From assembly GCF_022829385.1 (NCBI RefSeq), contig NZ_JAKSXX010000038.1:1-64000 (forward strand): a stretch of 64,000 nt of DNA. The letters run 5' to 3'. The DNA is from Methylobacterium sp. J-070. GTDB taxonomy: Bacteria > Pseudomonadota > Alphaproteobacteria > Rhizobiales > Beijerinckiaceae. The notes under the pieces were generated by a model, which made no database searches, had not been told where the DNA came from, and saw nothing but the letters and a program-made list of their open reading frames with translations. Numbering within the stretch: position 1 is the first letter of the stretch; each line of letters begins with the position of its first letter. A program made the translations under genes and the position numbers. Below, one piece after another: positions 1 to 8,263 of the stretch.

Positions 1-301
1 CCCGGAGGTGGCGGCGCGCGTCGTGGCCCTGACGCAGGGAGAGCCACCCGGCGAGACCACGCACTGGACGGCGGCTGCCATGGCCAAGGCTGCATCCATC
101 AGCGTCTCGTCGGTGCAGCGGATCTGGCGCGGGCACGGCCAGCCCGCATCCCGCCCCTCGGCCCGGAGGTGGCGGCGCGCGTCGTGGCCCTGACGCAGGG
201 AGAGCCACCCGGCGAGACCACGCACTGGACGGCGGCTGCCATGGCCAAGGCTGCATCCATCAGCGTCTCGTCGGTGCAGCGGATCTGGCGCGGGCACGGC
301 C
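1..301. repeat. 140-bp direct duplication with 161-bp offset
   Basis: Bases 1-140 are identical to 162-301, separated by 21 bp (141-161). The repeat covers the helix-turn-helix coding part of the IS630 transposase. Because 161 is not a multiple of three, the duplication shifts the frame. The left edge of the first copy may extend before the window, so the true unit could be longer. Confidence 0.9.
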
Positions 302-975
302 TGCAGCCGCATCGGGTCCGGCAGTTCAAGCTCTCCACCGACCCGGCCTTCGCCGCCAAACTGCGCGATGTGGTTGGACTCTACGTCGATCCACCAGCCC
401 ATGCCGTGGTGCTCTCCGTCGACGAGAAGTCTCAGATCCAGGCCCTCGCTCGCACGCAGGACCCGTTGCCGATGAAGCCGGGTCAGCCCACGACGCGCAC
501 CCACGACTACAAGCGCCACGGCACCACGACCTTGTTTGCCGCTCTGGACGTTCTGGAGGGCAAGGTGATCGGCCGGTGCATGCAGCGCCACCGGCACCAG
601 GAGTTCATCCGCTTCCTCAACGCGGTCGAGGCGGCGGTCCCGGCCGGAAAACTCGTCTACGCGATCTTAGACAACTACGCCGTTCACAAGCACCCGAAGG
701 TCCGCGCCTGGCTCGACCGCCACCCGCGTTGGACCTTCCACTTCACCCCCACCTCCGCCTCCTGGCTCAATGCCGTCGAGGGCTTCTTCGCCAAACTCGC
801 AAAACGACGGCTGCGACGGGGTGTGTTTGGCTCTCTCGTCGAGGTTCAGGCCGCCATCAAGCGCTTCATCGCCGAGAGCAACGGCAACCCAAAACCTTTC
901 GTCTGGACCGCGGACCCGGATCGCATCATCCAAGCCGCCAAACGCGGGCATCAAGCGTTAGACTCGAACCACTAG
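1..975 (+). pseudogene. IS630-family transposase, disrupted by an internal duplication
   Basis: The 169-975 frame encodes a helix-turn-helix remnant (SISVSSVQRIWRGHG) followed by the DDE core of IS630 transposases: the first Asp in VLSVDEKSQIQAL, the second in YAILDNYAVHKH and the Glu in SASWLNAVEGFF. Family members are usually about 340-360 residues, so the N-terminus lies before the window. A 140-bp segment is repeated out of frame just ahead of the intact part (offset 161 bp). The original reading frame therefore runs into a stop at about 193, and the downstream frame only restarts at a GTG at 169. The catalytic domain is complete, but a normal full-length product cannot be made. The duplication is seen directly; loss of activity is inferred. 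Confidence 0.85.
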
Positions 976-988
976 AGTCGGGTCGACC

Positions 989-1240
989 ATGAGAGGCGCA
1001 GCGATTTGGTGGCTCGTGGTAGCGCTGGTACCTTGCTGGGGCACGCAAGCTACAGCGCGGCATCATCGAGCGAACACTCCCCCTCGCGCAAGAACTGAAG
1101 CGCCGCGACTCATTCCTCCAGGACTGCCAGCTACGAGGCTGCGCCCGCCGGATGATGGCATCATCCACTGGAACACGCCGAATAAGGACGGCAATCTCGG
1201 CGGTCCCGGAACCGGCGGGGGTGGCGGTGGCGGCGGCTAA
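989..1240 (+). CDS. small putative exported protein with Gly-rich tail
   Basis: This 83-residue ORF starts with a plausible signal peptide (hydrophobic WWLVVALVPCW, then an Ala-x-Ala-like site TQATA) and ends in a run of glycines. It has no family I recognise. The start is only weakly supported because no strong Shine-Dalgarno sequence precedes the ATG. It lies directly downstream of the IS630 gene. It could be a real small secreted protein of the kind common in methylobacteria, or chance coding in GC-rich DNA. Confidence 0.35.
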   Translation: MRGAAIWWLVVALVPCWGTQATARHHRANTPPRARTEAPRLIPPGLPATRLRPPDDGIIHWNTPNKDGNLGGPGTGGGGGGGG

Positions 1241-1416
1241 CCTATTCCGGCCGCCGCATTTGCCGCTCGCGATCCTGTGCGATGTCGTGGAAGAGGTTGC
1301 AGAACGAACGCGATGGCAACCACACGGGCGGAGCGTTCGCCGATTGATGAGCGCGGTTCGGAGCGCCACCCGGAGGGACGCATGGTGCTTGGCGGAGTTC
1401 CGTACCGTCACCGCGG

Positions 1417-1710
1417 ATGGGGCCAAGGTGCGGGAAGGCCTTCGGGATAGCGCCTCGCATCGTCATCGGCCCGGCTGCCTCGGTATTCGCTGTCGCGTCC
1501 TGGCCACCTCCGTCGCGGGCGCAACCTGTTGCCGGTGGCGGGCCGAAGCTCCTCGACTACGGCAACTGCTGTGACCCGGGCAACGATGCTCTCCTTCTGC
1601 CGATCGAGAATCTCGACGTAGCATGCACTGATCACGACACTTGCACGCCGGATGTCGATTTACCCCCAGAGGCTGCTATCTTCGGCTGTAACGCGAGGGG
1701 GAGGCGGTAG
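1417..1710 (+). CDS. small protein with phospholipase-A2-like motif (possibly truncated)
   Basis: The ORF (97 aa) has a hydrophobic, signal-like N-terminal half. Its second half carries the pattern YGNCCDPGN, then P(I)ENLDVACTDHDTC and finally FGCNARGRR. This resembles the calcium loop (YGxxCGxG) and the catalytic His-Asp box (AC..HD.C) of phospholipase A2-fold proteins, followed by the conserved Cys of the next helix. Typical members continue beyond that Cys, so this copy looks shortened or frameshifted near 1700. The motif is seen; lipase activity is not claimed. Two loop glycines differ (CDPG instead of CGPG). The start codon is uncertain. Confidence 0.45.
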   Translation: MGPRCGKAFGIAPRIVIGPAASVFAVASWPPPSRAQPVAGGGPKLLDYGNCCDPGNDALLLPIENLDVACTDHDTCTPDVDLPPEAAIFGCNARGRR

Positions 1711-1853
1711 CCGCCGAGGAATAAGTGGACCGGCGGCCCTCTGGATCGGCGAGGGGCGAGACGGTTACGTCCCGCCCCCTCCCCAGGTACTCCTCCGAGG
1801 GAATCATCCCCGGTACGGCCAGCACATTCGAAGCCGACCGAGGTACTGCGGGC

Positions 1854-2108
1854 TCAGCCCAAGGGCCGTACGCGCGGGCCGCGCCGCCCGCTGCGATGCG
1901 GGGAGCGGACCGGCACGCCCACGGTTCGACCCGCCTTGCCGGACCAGACCGAGGGCGCGCCGCCCGGCGCGCCCGCACGCCGTTCCATTCCGGCGAGCGG
2001 GCCGCCCGCCTGCGATCCCGAGGAATTGAAGGGCGAGCCCCCCTGGGCCACGGCGCCGCCCGACGCGAGGCACAGGGCGCCCAATGCGATGAATGTCGAC
2101 TTGGTCAC
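1854..2108 (-). CDS. small exported protein of unknown function
   Basis: This 84-residue protein begins at a GTG preceded by a clear AGGAG about 8 nt upstream. It has a textbook Sec signal peptide (basic start MTKS, hydrophobic core FIALGALCLASG, cleavage after AVA). The mature part is Gly, Pro, Arg and Ser rich, with no recognisable fold. Proteins of this style are frequent, uncharacterised, in Methylobacterium genomes (inference). The good ribosome site and signal peptide argue that it is real. Confidence 0.5.
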   Translation of the reverse strand: MTKSTFIALGALCLASGGAVAQGGSPFNSSGSQAGGPLAGMERRAGAPGGAPSVWSGKAGRTVGVPVRSPHRSGRRGPRVRPLG

Positions 2109-2289
2109 GGTACACGTTCTCCTGTCTGTTCGAGATGCTTTGAGCGTGGATGATCGTCTCGCCTCTGCGGGCGATGGTTGTCATGCCGAACCGGCCGTTC
2201 TCTCCCTCGACGCCGGGCGGCGATCGCCCGACGATCCGCAGACTCCGCGCTGACATCGGCCGGTCAGCACCGTGTTGTCGTGGCGTTGA

Positions 2290-3357
2290 TCAGCCAACCG
2301 TTCGCATCTCATTGAGGAGATCGACCACAAGCGCGGCCGCGGGGCGTTCCCGGGCGAGCGGCGCTCCCTGCCCGGCCCATTGGGCCGCGGCGGCGTCGCT
2401 GCCGCCTGCCGCGGCCGCGGCATGCAACTGCTTCGCGGCATCGTAGGCCATCGGGTAGCCGCAGGCGGGCGGGCTTCCCACAACCTGCCCGTGCAGCATC
2501 AGGCGGTTCGAGATGCCCCTGGCGGGACGGCCGGAGATGGCGGAGGTGAGCCGCGTGTCGTGGGCGCGCGCGCTCCGCAGGGCGGCCCGGTACGTCGCGT
2601 CGGCCGCGCTCTCGGGGCACAGCACGAAGGCGGTCCCGAGCTGGGCCGCCGCTGCGCCGAGCGCGAGCATCCCCCGCACGCCGCTTCCGTCCATGATGCC
2701 GCCGGCGGCGACCACAGGGCGGGAGGTCCGGCGCACGATCTGGCTGACCAGCACGAAGGTCGAGAGGGCGCTGTCGTGCGCCTCGGGGTCGAACATGCCC
2801 CGATGGCCGCCCGCCTCGATGCCCTGCGCGACGATCACGTCGATGCCGGCGGCGTCGATCCGAGCCGCTTCCTCGGGGTTCGTGGCCGTGGCCATCATGG
2901 GGATGCCGGCGGCACGGTACGCGGCGAGCCATTCCGCGGGCGGCAGCCCGAAGTGGAAGCTGACGACCGGCGGCTTGACCTCGAGCAGCAGCCGATAGGC
3001 CTCCTCGTCGTCCAGGTGGCTCCTGTAGATCTCCCGCAGGCTCTCCGGCGCCTTGGCGCCGAACTCCTCGAACAGGGGCGCGAGGTGGGCCAGCCACGCC
3101 GTCTCCCGCTCCGCGTCGCGCGCGGCGGCCGGATGGCAGAACACGTTGACGTTGAAGGGCCGGTCGGTCCTGGCGCGCGTGGCGGCGATCATCTCGCGCG
3201 CCTGGGCCACCGAGCTCGCGCCGATCCCGATCGAGCCGAGCGCCCCAGCGTTGGACACGGCGGCGGCGAGGTCGGGCGTCGAGACCCCGGCCATGGGCGC
3301 CTGGACCAACGGGTGGTCGACCCCGAGCAGTTCCGTGAACCGTGCAATTGTCGACAT
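2290..3357 (-). CDS. nitronate monooxygenase (2-nitropropane dioxygenase family)
   Basis: An FMN enzyme (355 aa) that oxidises alkyl nitronates to carbonyl compounds and nitrite. The N-terminus ITxxLGVDHPLVQAPMAG is the family signature. The TIM-barrel continues with IVAQGIEAGGHRG (substrate/FMN region) and the phosphate-binding AGGIMDGSGVRGMLALGA segment. The chosen ATG (3357) has GAGG at the right distance; a longer in-frame ATG at 3384 lacks support. The gene lies 65 bp downstream of the flavohaemoglobin gene on the same strand and is probably cotranscribed with it. That links nitronate/nitrite chemistry with NO detoxification. Family assignment is secure; the physiological substrate is unknown. 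Confidence 0.88.
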   Translation of the reverse strand: MSTIARFTELLGVDHPLVQAPMAGVSTPDLAAAVSNAGALGSIGIGASSVAQAREMIAATRARTDRPFNVNVFCHPAAARDAERETAWLAHLAPLFEEFGAKAPESLREIYRSHLDDEEAYRLLLEVKPPVVSFHFGLPPAEWLAAYRAAGIPMMATATNPEEAARIDAAGIDVIVAQGIEAGGHRGMFDPEAHDSALSTFVLVSQIVRRTSRPVVAAGGIMDGSGVRGMLALGAAAAQLGTAFVLCPESAADATYRAALRSARAHDTRLTSAISGRPARGISNRLMLHGQVVGSPPACGYPMAYDAAKQLHAAAAAGGSDAAAAQWAGQGAPLARERPAAALVVDLLNEMRTVG

Positions 3358-3422
3358 TGGTGCCGCTCCTCGGCTCGTGGCCATCCGGCCGGAAGGCCGG
3401 AATCGGGTATCGGGGCGCCGTC

Positions 3423-4664
3423 CTAGGCGGCCTCGCGCCCGTCCTGTAGGAGCTCCTCAGTCGGCCCGAAGAACTCGAACCTGATGCGGTCGGACGTCAC
3501 ACCGTACAGCGCCAGCCCGCCCGCGATTGAATCCAGGAAGGATCGGGGTCCGCAGATGTAGTAGGTCGCCGTCGCGTTGGGGGTGTTGGCGTAGAGCCAG
3601 TCCGCGGTGACGACCCCGAGGAACTCGAACTTCCCGGCACCCAGGTCGTCGGTCTCGGGCCTGCTAAAGAAAACTTTCCTGTGCAGGCCGGGATGGCCGT
3701 CCACGAGCGCCCGCACGTGCTCGCCCATCGCCTGGAGGCGACCATTGCGGGCGCCGTGCACGAACCAGGTCGGCCGATCCGGGGTGGTCTCGGCGATCGC
3801 CTCCAGCATGCTGACCATGGGCGTCAGGCCGACGCCAGCGCTCACGAGCACGACCGGGGCTTCGCTGGCCTGGTCGAGGACGAAGTCGCCCGCGGGAGCC
3901 GCGGCCTGGAGCACGGTCCCAGGCCGGGCGTGGTCATGCAGCCACGAGGAGGCCGCGCCGTCGGGCGTGCCCGGGCTTGCCTCGCGCTTGACCGAGATCC
4001 GGTAGGAGCTGGGGTTGGGCCCGCACGAGATCGAGTAGTTGCGCTTGAGCACGCCGTGGCCCGGCACGTCGAGACGGAACCCGAGGTACTGGCCCGGACG
4101 ATGCGGCAGGACCGCGCCTCCGTCGGCCGGCTTGAGGACGAACGAGCGGATGGCCTCGCTCTCGCGCGTCACGCCGTCGATCACGAAGTCGCGCCAACCC
4201 GCCCATCCGCCCACGGCTGCCGACCGGTCCCGGTAGAGGGTCGCCTCCCGGCCCATGAGGATTTCGGCCAGGAACCAGTAGGCTTCCCCCCACGCGGCCC
4301 GGATCTGCGGCGTCGCAGCCTCGCCCAGCACGTCGCCGATCGCGCCCAGCAGGGCCTCGGCGACGTGAGGATAGTGCTCCGGGAGGATGTTCAGGGCGAC
4401 ATGCTTCTGCGCGATGCGCTCGACGGCGCCGGCGAGGACGCCGAGGTTCTCGATGTTGCGCGCGTATGCCAGCACGGATTGCGCGAGGACACGGGGCTGC
4501 GAGCCGGTCTCGCCATGGTGCGATTGGTTGAAGAGCTCACGCATCTCGGGATTCGTGAACAGGCGCTCGTACATGCGGGTGGTGATGGTCAGCCCGTGCG
4601 CCTCCAGCGCCGGGACGGTGGCCTTGACCAGATCGATGGTGGCTCGGGACAGGGGATCAGGCAT
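3423..4664 (-). CDS. hmp: flavohaemoglobin, nitric oxide dioxygenase
   Basis: This 413-aa protein has the full three-domain Hmp layout. The globin domain occupies residues 1-140 (B10 Tyr in TTRMYERLF, proximal His in AQKHVALNI). An FAD domain of ferredoxin-reductase type follows (LKRNYSISCGP, the RxYS box), then an NAD domain (VSAGVGLTPMVSML; C-terminal FEFFGP). It converts NO plus O2 to nitrate with NAD(P)H in the cytoplasm. The gene diverges from an NsrR-type regulator, and the intervening 92 bp hold NsrR-like half sites, so NO induction is expected. The nitronate monooxygenase follows in the same direction. All key residues appear intact. Confidence 0.95.
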   Translation of the reverse strand: MPDPLSRATIDLVKATVPALEAHGLTITTRMYERLFTNPEMRELFNQSHHGETGSQPRVLAQSVLAYARNIENLGVLAGAVERIAQKHVALNILPEHYPHVAEALLGAIGDVLGEAATPQIRAAWGEAYWFLAEILMGREATLYRDRSAAVGGWAGWRDFVIDGVTRESEAIRSFVLKPADGGAVLPHRPGQYLGFRLDVPGHGVLKRNYSISCGPNPSSYRISVKREASPGTPDGAASSWLHDHARPGTVLQAAAPAGDFVLDQASEAPVVLVSAGVGLTPMVSMLEAIAETTPDRPTWFVHGARNGRLQAMGEHVRALVDGHPGLHRKVFFSRPETDDLGAGKFEFLGVVTADWLYANTPNATATYYICGPRSFLDSIAGGLALYGVTSDRIRFEFFGPTEELLQDGREAA

Positions 4665-4673
4665 GACGACCTC

Positions 4674-4742
4674 ATAAAGATGTATTTCTAACGAACCTTA
4701 TATGGCTGCCTTCCATAAGGTGCAACAAAAATATACCTTATG
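4674..4742. promoter_or_regulatory. divergent hmp/nsrR control region with phased ATAAGGT repeats
   Basis: The short intergenic region contains an 8-bp dyad CATAAGGT (4714-4721) and ACCTTATG (4735-4742) with a 13-bp spacer. A further ACCTTAT lies at 4695-4701 and a degenerate ATAAAGA at 4674-4680. Successive boxes start about 20 bp apart, two helical turns, in alternating orientation. In addition AAGATGTATTT at 4677-4687 equals the NsrR half-site consensus AAGATGYATTT known from gammaproteobacteria, and AAATATACCTT (4729-4739) is a 9/11 match to its complement. Binding by the adjacent Rrf2 protein is inferred. Confidence 0.7.
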
Positions 4743-4756
4743 CCGTTGGAGGTGCC

Positions 4757-5212
4757 ATGCGTTTGACCCGCTACACGGACTACGCCCTGCGGACGCTGAT
4801 CTACGTCGGCCTGAACGAGCCGCGTCAGAGCTCGATCGCCGAGATCGCGCGGGCCTACGGCATCTCGGAGAGCCACCTGACGAAGGTCGTCCACCAACTC
4901 GGGCGCCTCGGCCTGGTCCGCACCATCCGTGGACGCGGGGGCGGCCTGCGCCTCGGGCGTCCCCCGGGCGAGATCAACGTCGGTTCCGTGGTGCGCCAGA
5001 CCGAGGATGACCTGGCGCTCGTCGAATGCTTCAGCGGCGGCATGTGCGCGATCACGGCTCCGTGCCGCCTTCGGCGCGCGCTGGGCGAGGCGCTGACGGC
5101 GTTCCTGGGCGTGCTCGACGGCTACACCCTGGCGGACCTGCTCGGGCACGGGGCCACGGACGAGCTTGCCGGCTTGCTCGGCATCGCCCCCGGCTCCAGG
5201 GTTGAGACTTGA
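4757..5212 (+). CDS. nsrR: Rrf2-family NO-sensing transcriptional repressor (NsrR-type)
   Basis: This 151-aa protein has an N-terminal winged helix (MRLTRYTDYALRTLIYVGL, then the recognition region ISESHLTKVVHQL) and three cysteines at 91, 97 and 103 (CFSGGMCAITAPC). Their spacing is close to that of the Fe-S ligands of NsrR (C91, C96, C102 in E. coli). NsrR normally represses hmp until its cluster is nitrosylated. The ATG is preceded by GGAGG. Divergent placement from hmp supports the identification. IscR-type regulators have a different cysteine pattern, so NsrR is preferred. Confidence 0.88.
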   Translation: MRLTRYTDYALRTLIYVGLNEPRQSSIAEIARAYGISESHLTKVVHQLGRLGLVRTIRGRGGGLRLGRPPGEINVGSVVRQTEDDLALVECFSGGMCAITAPCRLRRALGEALTAFLGVLDGYTLADLLGHGATDELAGLLGIAPGSRVET

Positions 5213-5225
5213 GCCGGTCAGGCGG

Positions 5226-5579
5226 TCACCCGATCGCACGGCCGACTTCGCCCACGAGAGCGACGTCCGCAGCCGGCGCCGACCGCAGGGTGCGTGGGAC
5301 GACCACGTACGACCAGATGTCGTCGGCGACGTCCGCCGGGAGGTCGACGAACGACAGGTCGAGCTGCTCCCATCCGGGATCGTCGGCCGGTCCGATCGTC
5401 GTCCGGAGGTGATCGACCGGGTGGCGTGCGGGCTGCGGCGCCGCCGTCCCTCCGGGCGCGGTCCCGGGCGGCACCGTCCCGGACCGCGGCTGCCCACCGA
5501 TGCCCGCGACAACGTCGTGGACGAGACGCTCAACGAACATCGCGCGGCCTCTTCGGACGAGCATCCGATACGTAACCAT
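5226..5579 (-). CDS. hypothetical protein
   Basis: The ORF encodes 117 residues beginning MVTYRMLVRRGRAMF, with GGAG about 7 nt before the ATG. A Pro/Gly-rich middle is followed by an acidic, ordered-looking tail (DDPGWEQLDLSFVDLPADVADDIWSYVV). It is convergent with nsrR, with 13 bp between stop codons. No family is recognised. An upstream in-frame start at 5720 would add 47 low-complexity residues and is less likely. Confidence 0.45.
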   Translation of the reverse strand: MVTYRMLVRRGRAMFVERLVHDVVAGIGGQPRSGTVPPGTAPGGTAAPQPARHPVDHLRTTIGPADDPGWEQLDLSFVDLPADVADDIWSYVVVPRTLRSAPAADVALVGEVGRAIG

Positions 5580-5773
5580 GGCTCCGTCTCCGTGCGTCGC
5601 GCCGAGCACCGGCGCATGGCTGGACTGGCCTTCGCGCCGGCACGACGGGTGCCGGCCGTGCCGGCGACCGCCCGGCGACGGAGGGCCGCGGGCTGGCTGG
5701 CCGACCTCGCCCCGAGGCATTGCCGAGGCACCGGGGGCGTCGCCGGCCTAGTCGGTCCAGGGCGCGAACGATC

Positions 5774-6295
5774 CTACTGGGGAAGCCTGCCGGCCACCTT
5801 CGCCAGCCCCGCCCGGGCGCAGACCTCGTCCTTGTCGCCGCCCGGGGCGCCCCCGATCCCCAGCGCGCCGACGATGGCGCCGCCGGCCTTGAACGCCACC
5901 GCTCCGGGCAGCGCCATGACGTTCCGGACGGTCGCGAGCCTGGGCGCGTAGGGGCTCGTTTTCACCAGCTCGAAGAGGCCGCTCGACGCGTCGAAGCCGA
6001 ACTCCGGGCCGAGGGTGATGACGGTATAGGCCTTCTGGAAACTCGATTCGGCCGTGTGCACCGTCGCGCCGTCGCCCCGCAGCGCGACCTGGGGCACCCC
6101 ATCCATGTCGACGACCGTCGCAGTGACGCGGTACCCCTGGCTGGAGCACAACCGAATGGCTTCGGTCGCCGATTCCAGGGCGAGGTCGAGCGGAAGCACG
6201 TAGTGGTAGTTGTTGCCCGCCGCCGGCTGCGCCTGGACCGGCTTGCCCAGCATCAGGACTGCCGCCAGCGCGGCGGCGGGGAAAGCGTTGTTCAT
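5774..6295 (-). CDS. exported GlcG/HbpS-family (DUF336) protein
   Basis: A 173-aa protein with a signal peptide (MNNAFPAAALAAVLMLGKPVQA). The HbpS/GlcG domain follows: LDLALESATEAIRLCSSQGYRVTATVVDMDGVPQVALRGDGA, a helix with FQKAYTVITLG, and the Gly-rich end GAIVGALGIGGAPGGDKDEVCARAGL. Family members bind haem or small cofactors, often in the periplasm, and some accompany glycolate or catechol metabolism. It diverges from the LysR gene at 6482, which may control it. Specific ligand unknown. Confidence 0.8.
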   Translation of the reverse strand: MNNAFPAAALAAVLMLGKPVQAQPAAGNNYHYVLPLDLALESATEAIRLCSSQGYRVTATVVDMDGVPQVALRGDGATVHTAESSFQKAYTVITLGPEFGFDASSGLFELVKTSPYAPRLATVRNVMALPGAVAFKAGGAIVGALGIGGAPGGDKDEVCARAGLAKVAGRLPQ

Positions 6296-6481
6296 CCTGT
6301 TCTCCGAGGCGACGATGCCGGGCGGCCGCCCTCATTCCGCGCGACCGTTCGTGCTAGATGGCCGACGCGCCGGGTTTCAGGAACGTCCGCCCCGCGGAAG
6401 ACAGTCTCCCGCGCGACGAACGGCCCGACCCCGCGCGGGCGCCGCGCGGCGGCGTCTGTCGGGGGTCATTCACGGTGGGAC

Positions 6482-7477
6482 ATGGATCGCATCGACGCGA
6501 TGAGGGTGTTCGTGGCCGCGGTGGACCAGGGCAGCCTGGCGGGGGCGGGGCGCAAGCTTGGTCGGTCGCCGGCCGCCGTCAGCCGCGCGATCGCCTCGCT
6601 GGAAGCGCACCTGGGCGTCCCGCTCCTGAACCGTAGCACCCGATTCGTCAGGCCGAGCGACGCGGGCCTGCGCTACCACGCGGCATGCCGCGACATGCTC
6701 GACGCGCTGGACGAGGCGGATCGCGCCGCCCTCGCCGGGCACGCCGTCCCGAGGGGCACCCTGAACCTGACGGCCCCGGTGATCGCCTGGGAGACGCTGC
6801 TGAGGCCGGTCCTGGACCGCTTCATGGACGCCAACCCGGAGGTCTGCCTCCGCCTGCACCTACACGACCGGCCCGTAAACCTGGTCGAGGAGGGCATCGA
6901 CGTGGCGTTGCGCATCGCGCACCTTCCGGACTCGGCGCTGGTCGCGACCGCGCTGGGGAAGGTCCGCCGCGTCGTCGTGGCGGCGCCGCGATACCTCAAG
7001 GCCCGGACGCCGATCGCTAGCCCGGCGGACCTGGCCGACCACGCGATCGTCGCCATGTCCCACTTCGGTCTCGACGCCTGGTCGTTCCCCCCGCTCCTCG
7101 GCTCGTCGTCGGTGCCCCGGGTGGTGCGTTTCGCGCCGCGGCTGGCGATCAACAACGTGGCCGTGGCGGTCGCCGCGGCCGTGCAAGGCAGGGGCGTGAC
7201 CCGCCTGTTCTCCTATCACGTCGCCTCCGACGTCAGCGACGGCCGACTGCAGGTGCTGTTGGCGGACCACGAGCCGGCGCCGCTCCCGGTTCATCTCCTC
7301 TCCACGCGCGCCCGCCTTTCTGTGCCGACGGTGCGCGCGTTCGTCGATTTCGCCGTACCGCTCCTGCGCGAGCGCTTCGCGGGTTTCGCGGCAATGGAGC
7401 GGTCGACCCCTGACGACAACGCCCGCCCCCCGGAAGACTGTCGGTCGAGGCCCGAGCCTATGACGGACACCGCCTAG
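6482..7477 (+). CDS. LysR-family transcriptional regulator
   Basis: This 331-aa protein has an N-terminal LysR helix-turn-helix (MDRIDAMRVFVAAVDQGSLA, then GRSPAAVSRAIASLEAHLG) and a C-terminal periplasmic-binding-like effector domain (from about residue 90, LNLTAPVIAWETLLRPVLDRF). The ATG was chosen because it matches the conserved LysR N-terminus; a far longer open frame upstream is only an open frame. The C-terminal 25 residues are a polar extension. It diverges from the HbpS-like gene and precedes the SDR at 7553, so either may be its target. Effector unknown. Confidence 0.9.
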   Translation: MDRIDAMRVFVAAVDQGSLAGAGRKLGRSPAAVSRAIASLEAHLGVPLLNRSTRFVRPSDAGLRYHAACRDMLDALDEADRAALAGHAVPRGTLNLTAPVIAWETLLRPVLDRFMDANPEVCLRLHLHDRPVNLVEEGIDVALRIAHLPDSALVATALGKVRRVVVAAPRYLKARTPIASPADLADHAIVAMSHFGLDAWSFPPLLGSSSVPRVVRFAPRLAINNVAVAVAAAVQGRGVTRLFSYHVASDVSDGRLQVLLADHEPAPLPVHLLSTRARLSVPTVRAFVDFAVPLLRERFAGFAAMERSTPDDNARPPEDCRSRPEPMTDTA

Positions 7478-7552
7478 GACTCATCTTCCGGCCCTCGACA
7501 GAGATCCCATCGCCGCGGCCGCGAGGCCGGCGAGGCTGCACAGGGTTGGGTC

Positions 7553-8263
7553 ATGCAGGATTCCCAGGCAAAGGTCGCCATCGTCACGGGGGCGTCGCGC
7601 GGCCTCGGCGCCGCGATCGTCACGGCGTTCCGCGGCCGTGACTACCGCGTCGTCGCGACGTCGCGATCCATCGGCCCATCGGACGATCCCGACCTCCGTA
7701 CGGTCGCGGGCGACATAGGCGATCCGGCGACCAGCGAGGCCGTCGTCGGCGAGGCGATCGCCAGGTTCGGTTGGGTGGACACCCTGGTCAACAACGCCGG
7801 GATCTTCATACCTGGCCCCTTCGCCCGGTACACGCCGGAACAGCATCGGCAGATGGTCTCCACGAACCTCGACGGCTTCTTCCACATGACCCAGCGCGCG
7901 GTATCGGTCATGGAGGCGCGCGGCGGCCACATCGTACAGGTCACCACCACACTGGCGGAGCGTTCCGACGCTCGCCGCCCTTCCGTCCTGGCGGCCCTGA
8001 CGAAAGGCGGCCTGAACGCAGCGACCCGCAGCCTGGCGATCGAGTATGCCAAGCAAGGCATCCGCGTGAACGCGGTGTCGCCCGGACTGATCAAGACGCC
8101 GATGCAGCCAGTGGAGAAGCACGAGATGATGGCCGGCTTCCATCCGATGGGCCGGATGGGGGAGATCGAGGACATCGTCCGTGGGGTGCTCTACCTCGAG
8201 GATGCGGGCTTCGTCACCGGAGAGATACTCCACGTCGACGGCGGACAGAGCGCTGGCTGCTGA
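7553..8263 (+). CDS. short-chain dehydrogenase/reductase (SDR)
   Basis: A classical SDR of 236 aa. The NAD(P)-binding motif is TGASRGLG (residues 12-19), followed by NNAGIF and the C-terminal VTGEILHVDGGQS. At the catalytic position the usual YxxxK tyrosine appears replaced: the segment SVLAALTKGGLNAATRSLA has A-L-T-K where YxASK is expected, so the Tyr is missing while the Lys is kept. The enzyme may therefore be impaired or use another chemistry. The gene lies 75 bp behind the LysR gene in the same direction. Confidence 0.85.
   Translation: MQDSQAKVAIVTGASRGLGAAIVTAFRGRDYRVVATSRSIGPSDDPDLRTVAGDIGDPATSEAVVGEAIARFGWVDTLVNNAGIFIPGPFARYTPEQHRQMVSTNLDGFFHMTQRAVSVMEARGGHIVQVTTTLAERSDARRPSVLAALTKGGLNAATRSLAIEYAKQGIRVNAVSPGLIKTPMQPVEKHEMMAGFHPMGRMGEIEDIVRGVLYLEDAGFVTGEILHVDGGQSAGC

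Noticed and set aside
1725..2256. Several overlapping plus-strand ORFs of 100-140 codons
   Set aside because: They are Arg/Pro-rich shadows opposite the small exported protein at 1854-2108, which has a proper signal peptide and ribosome site.
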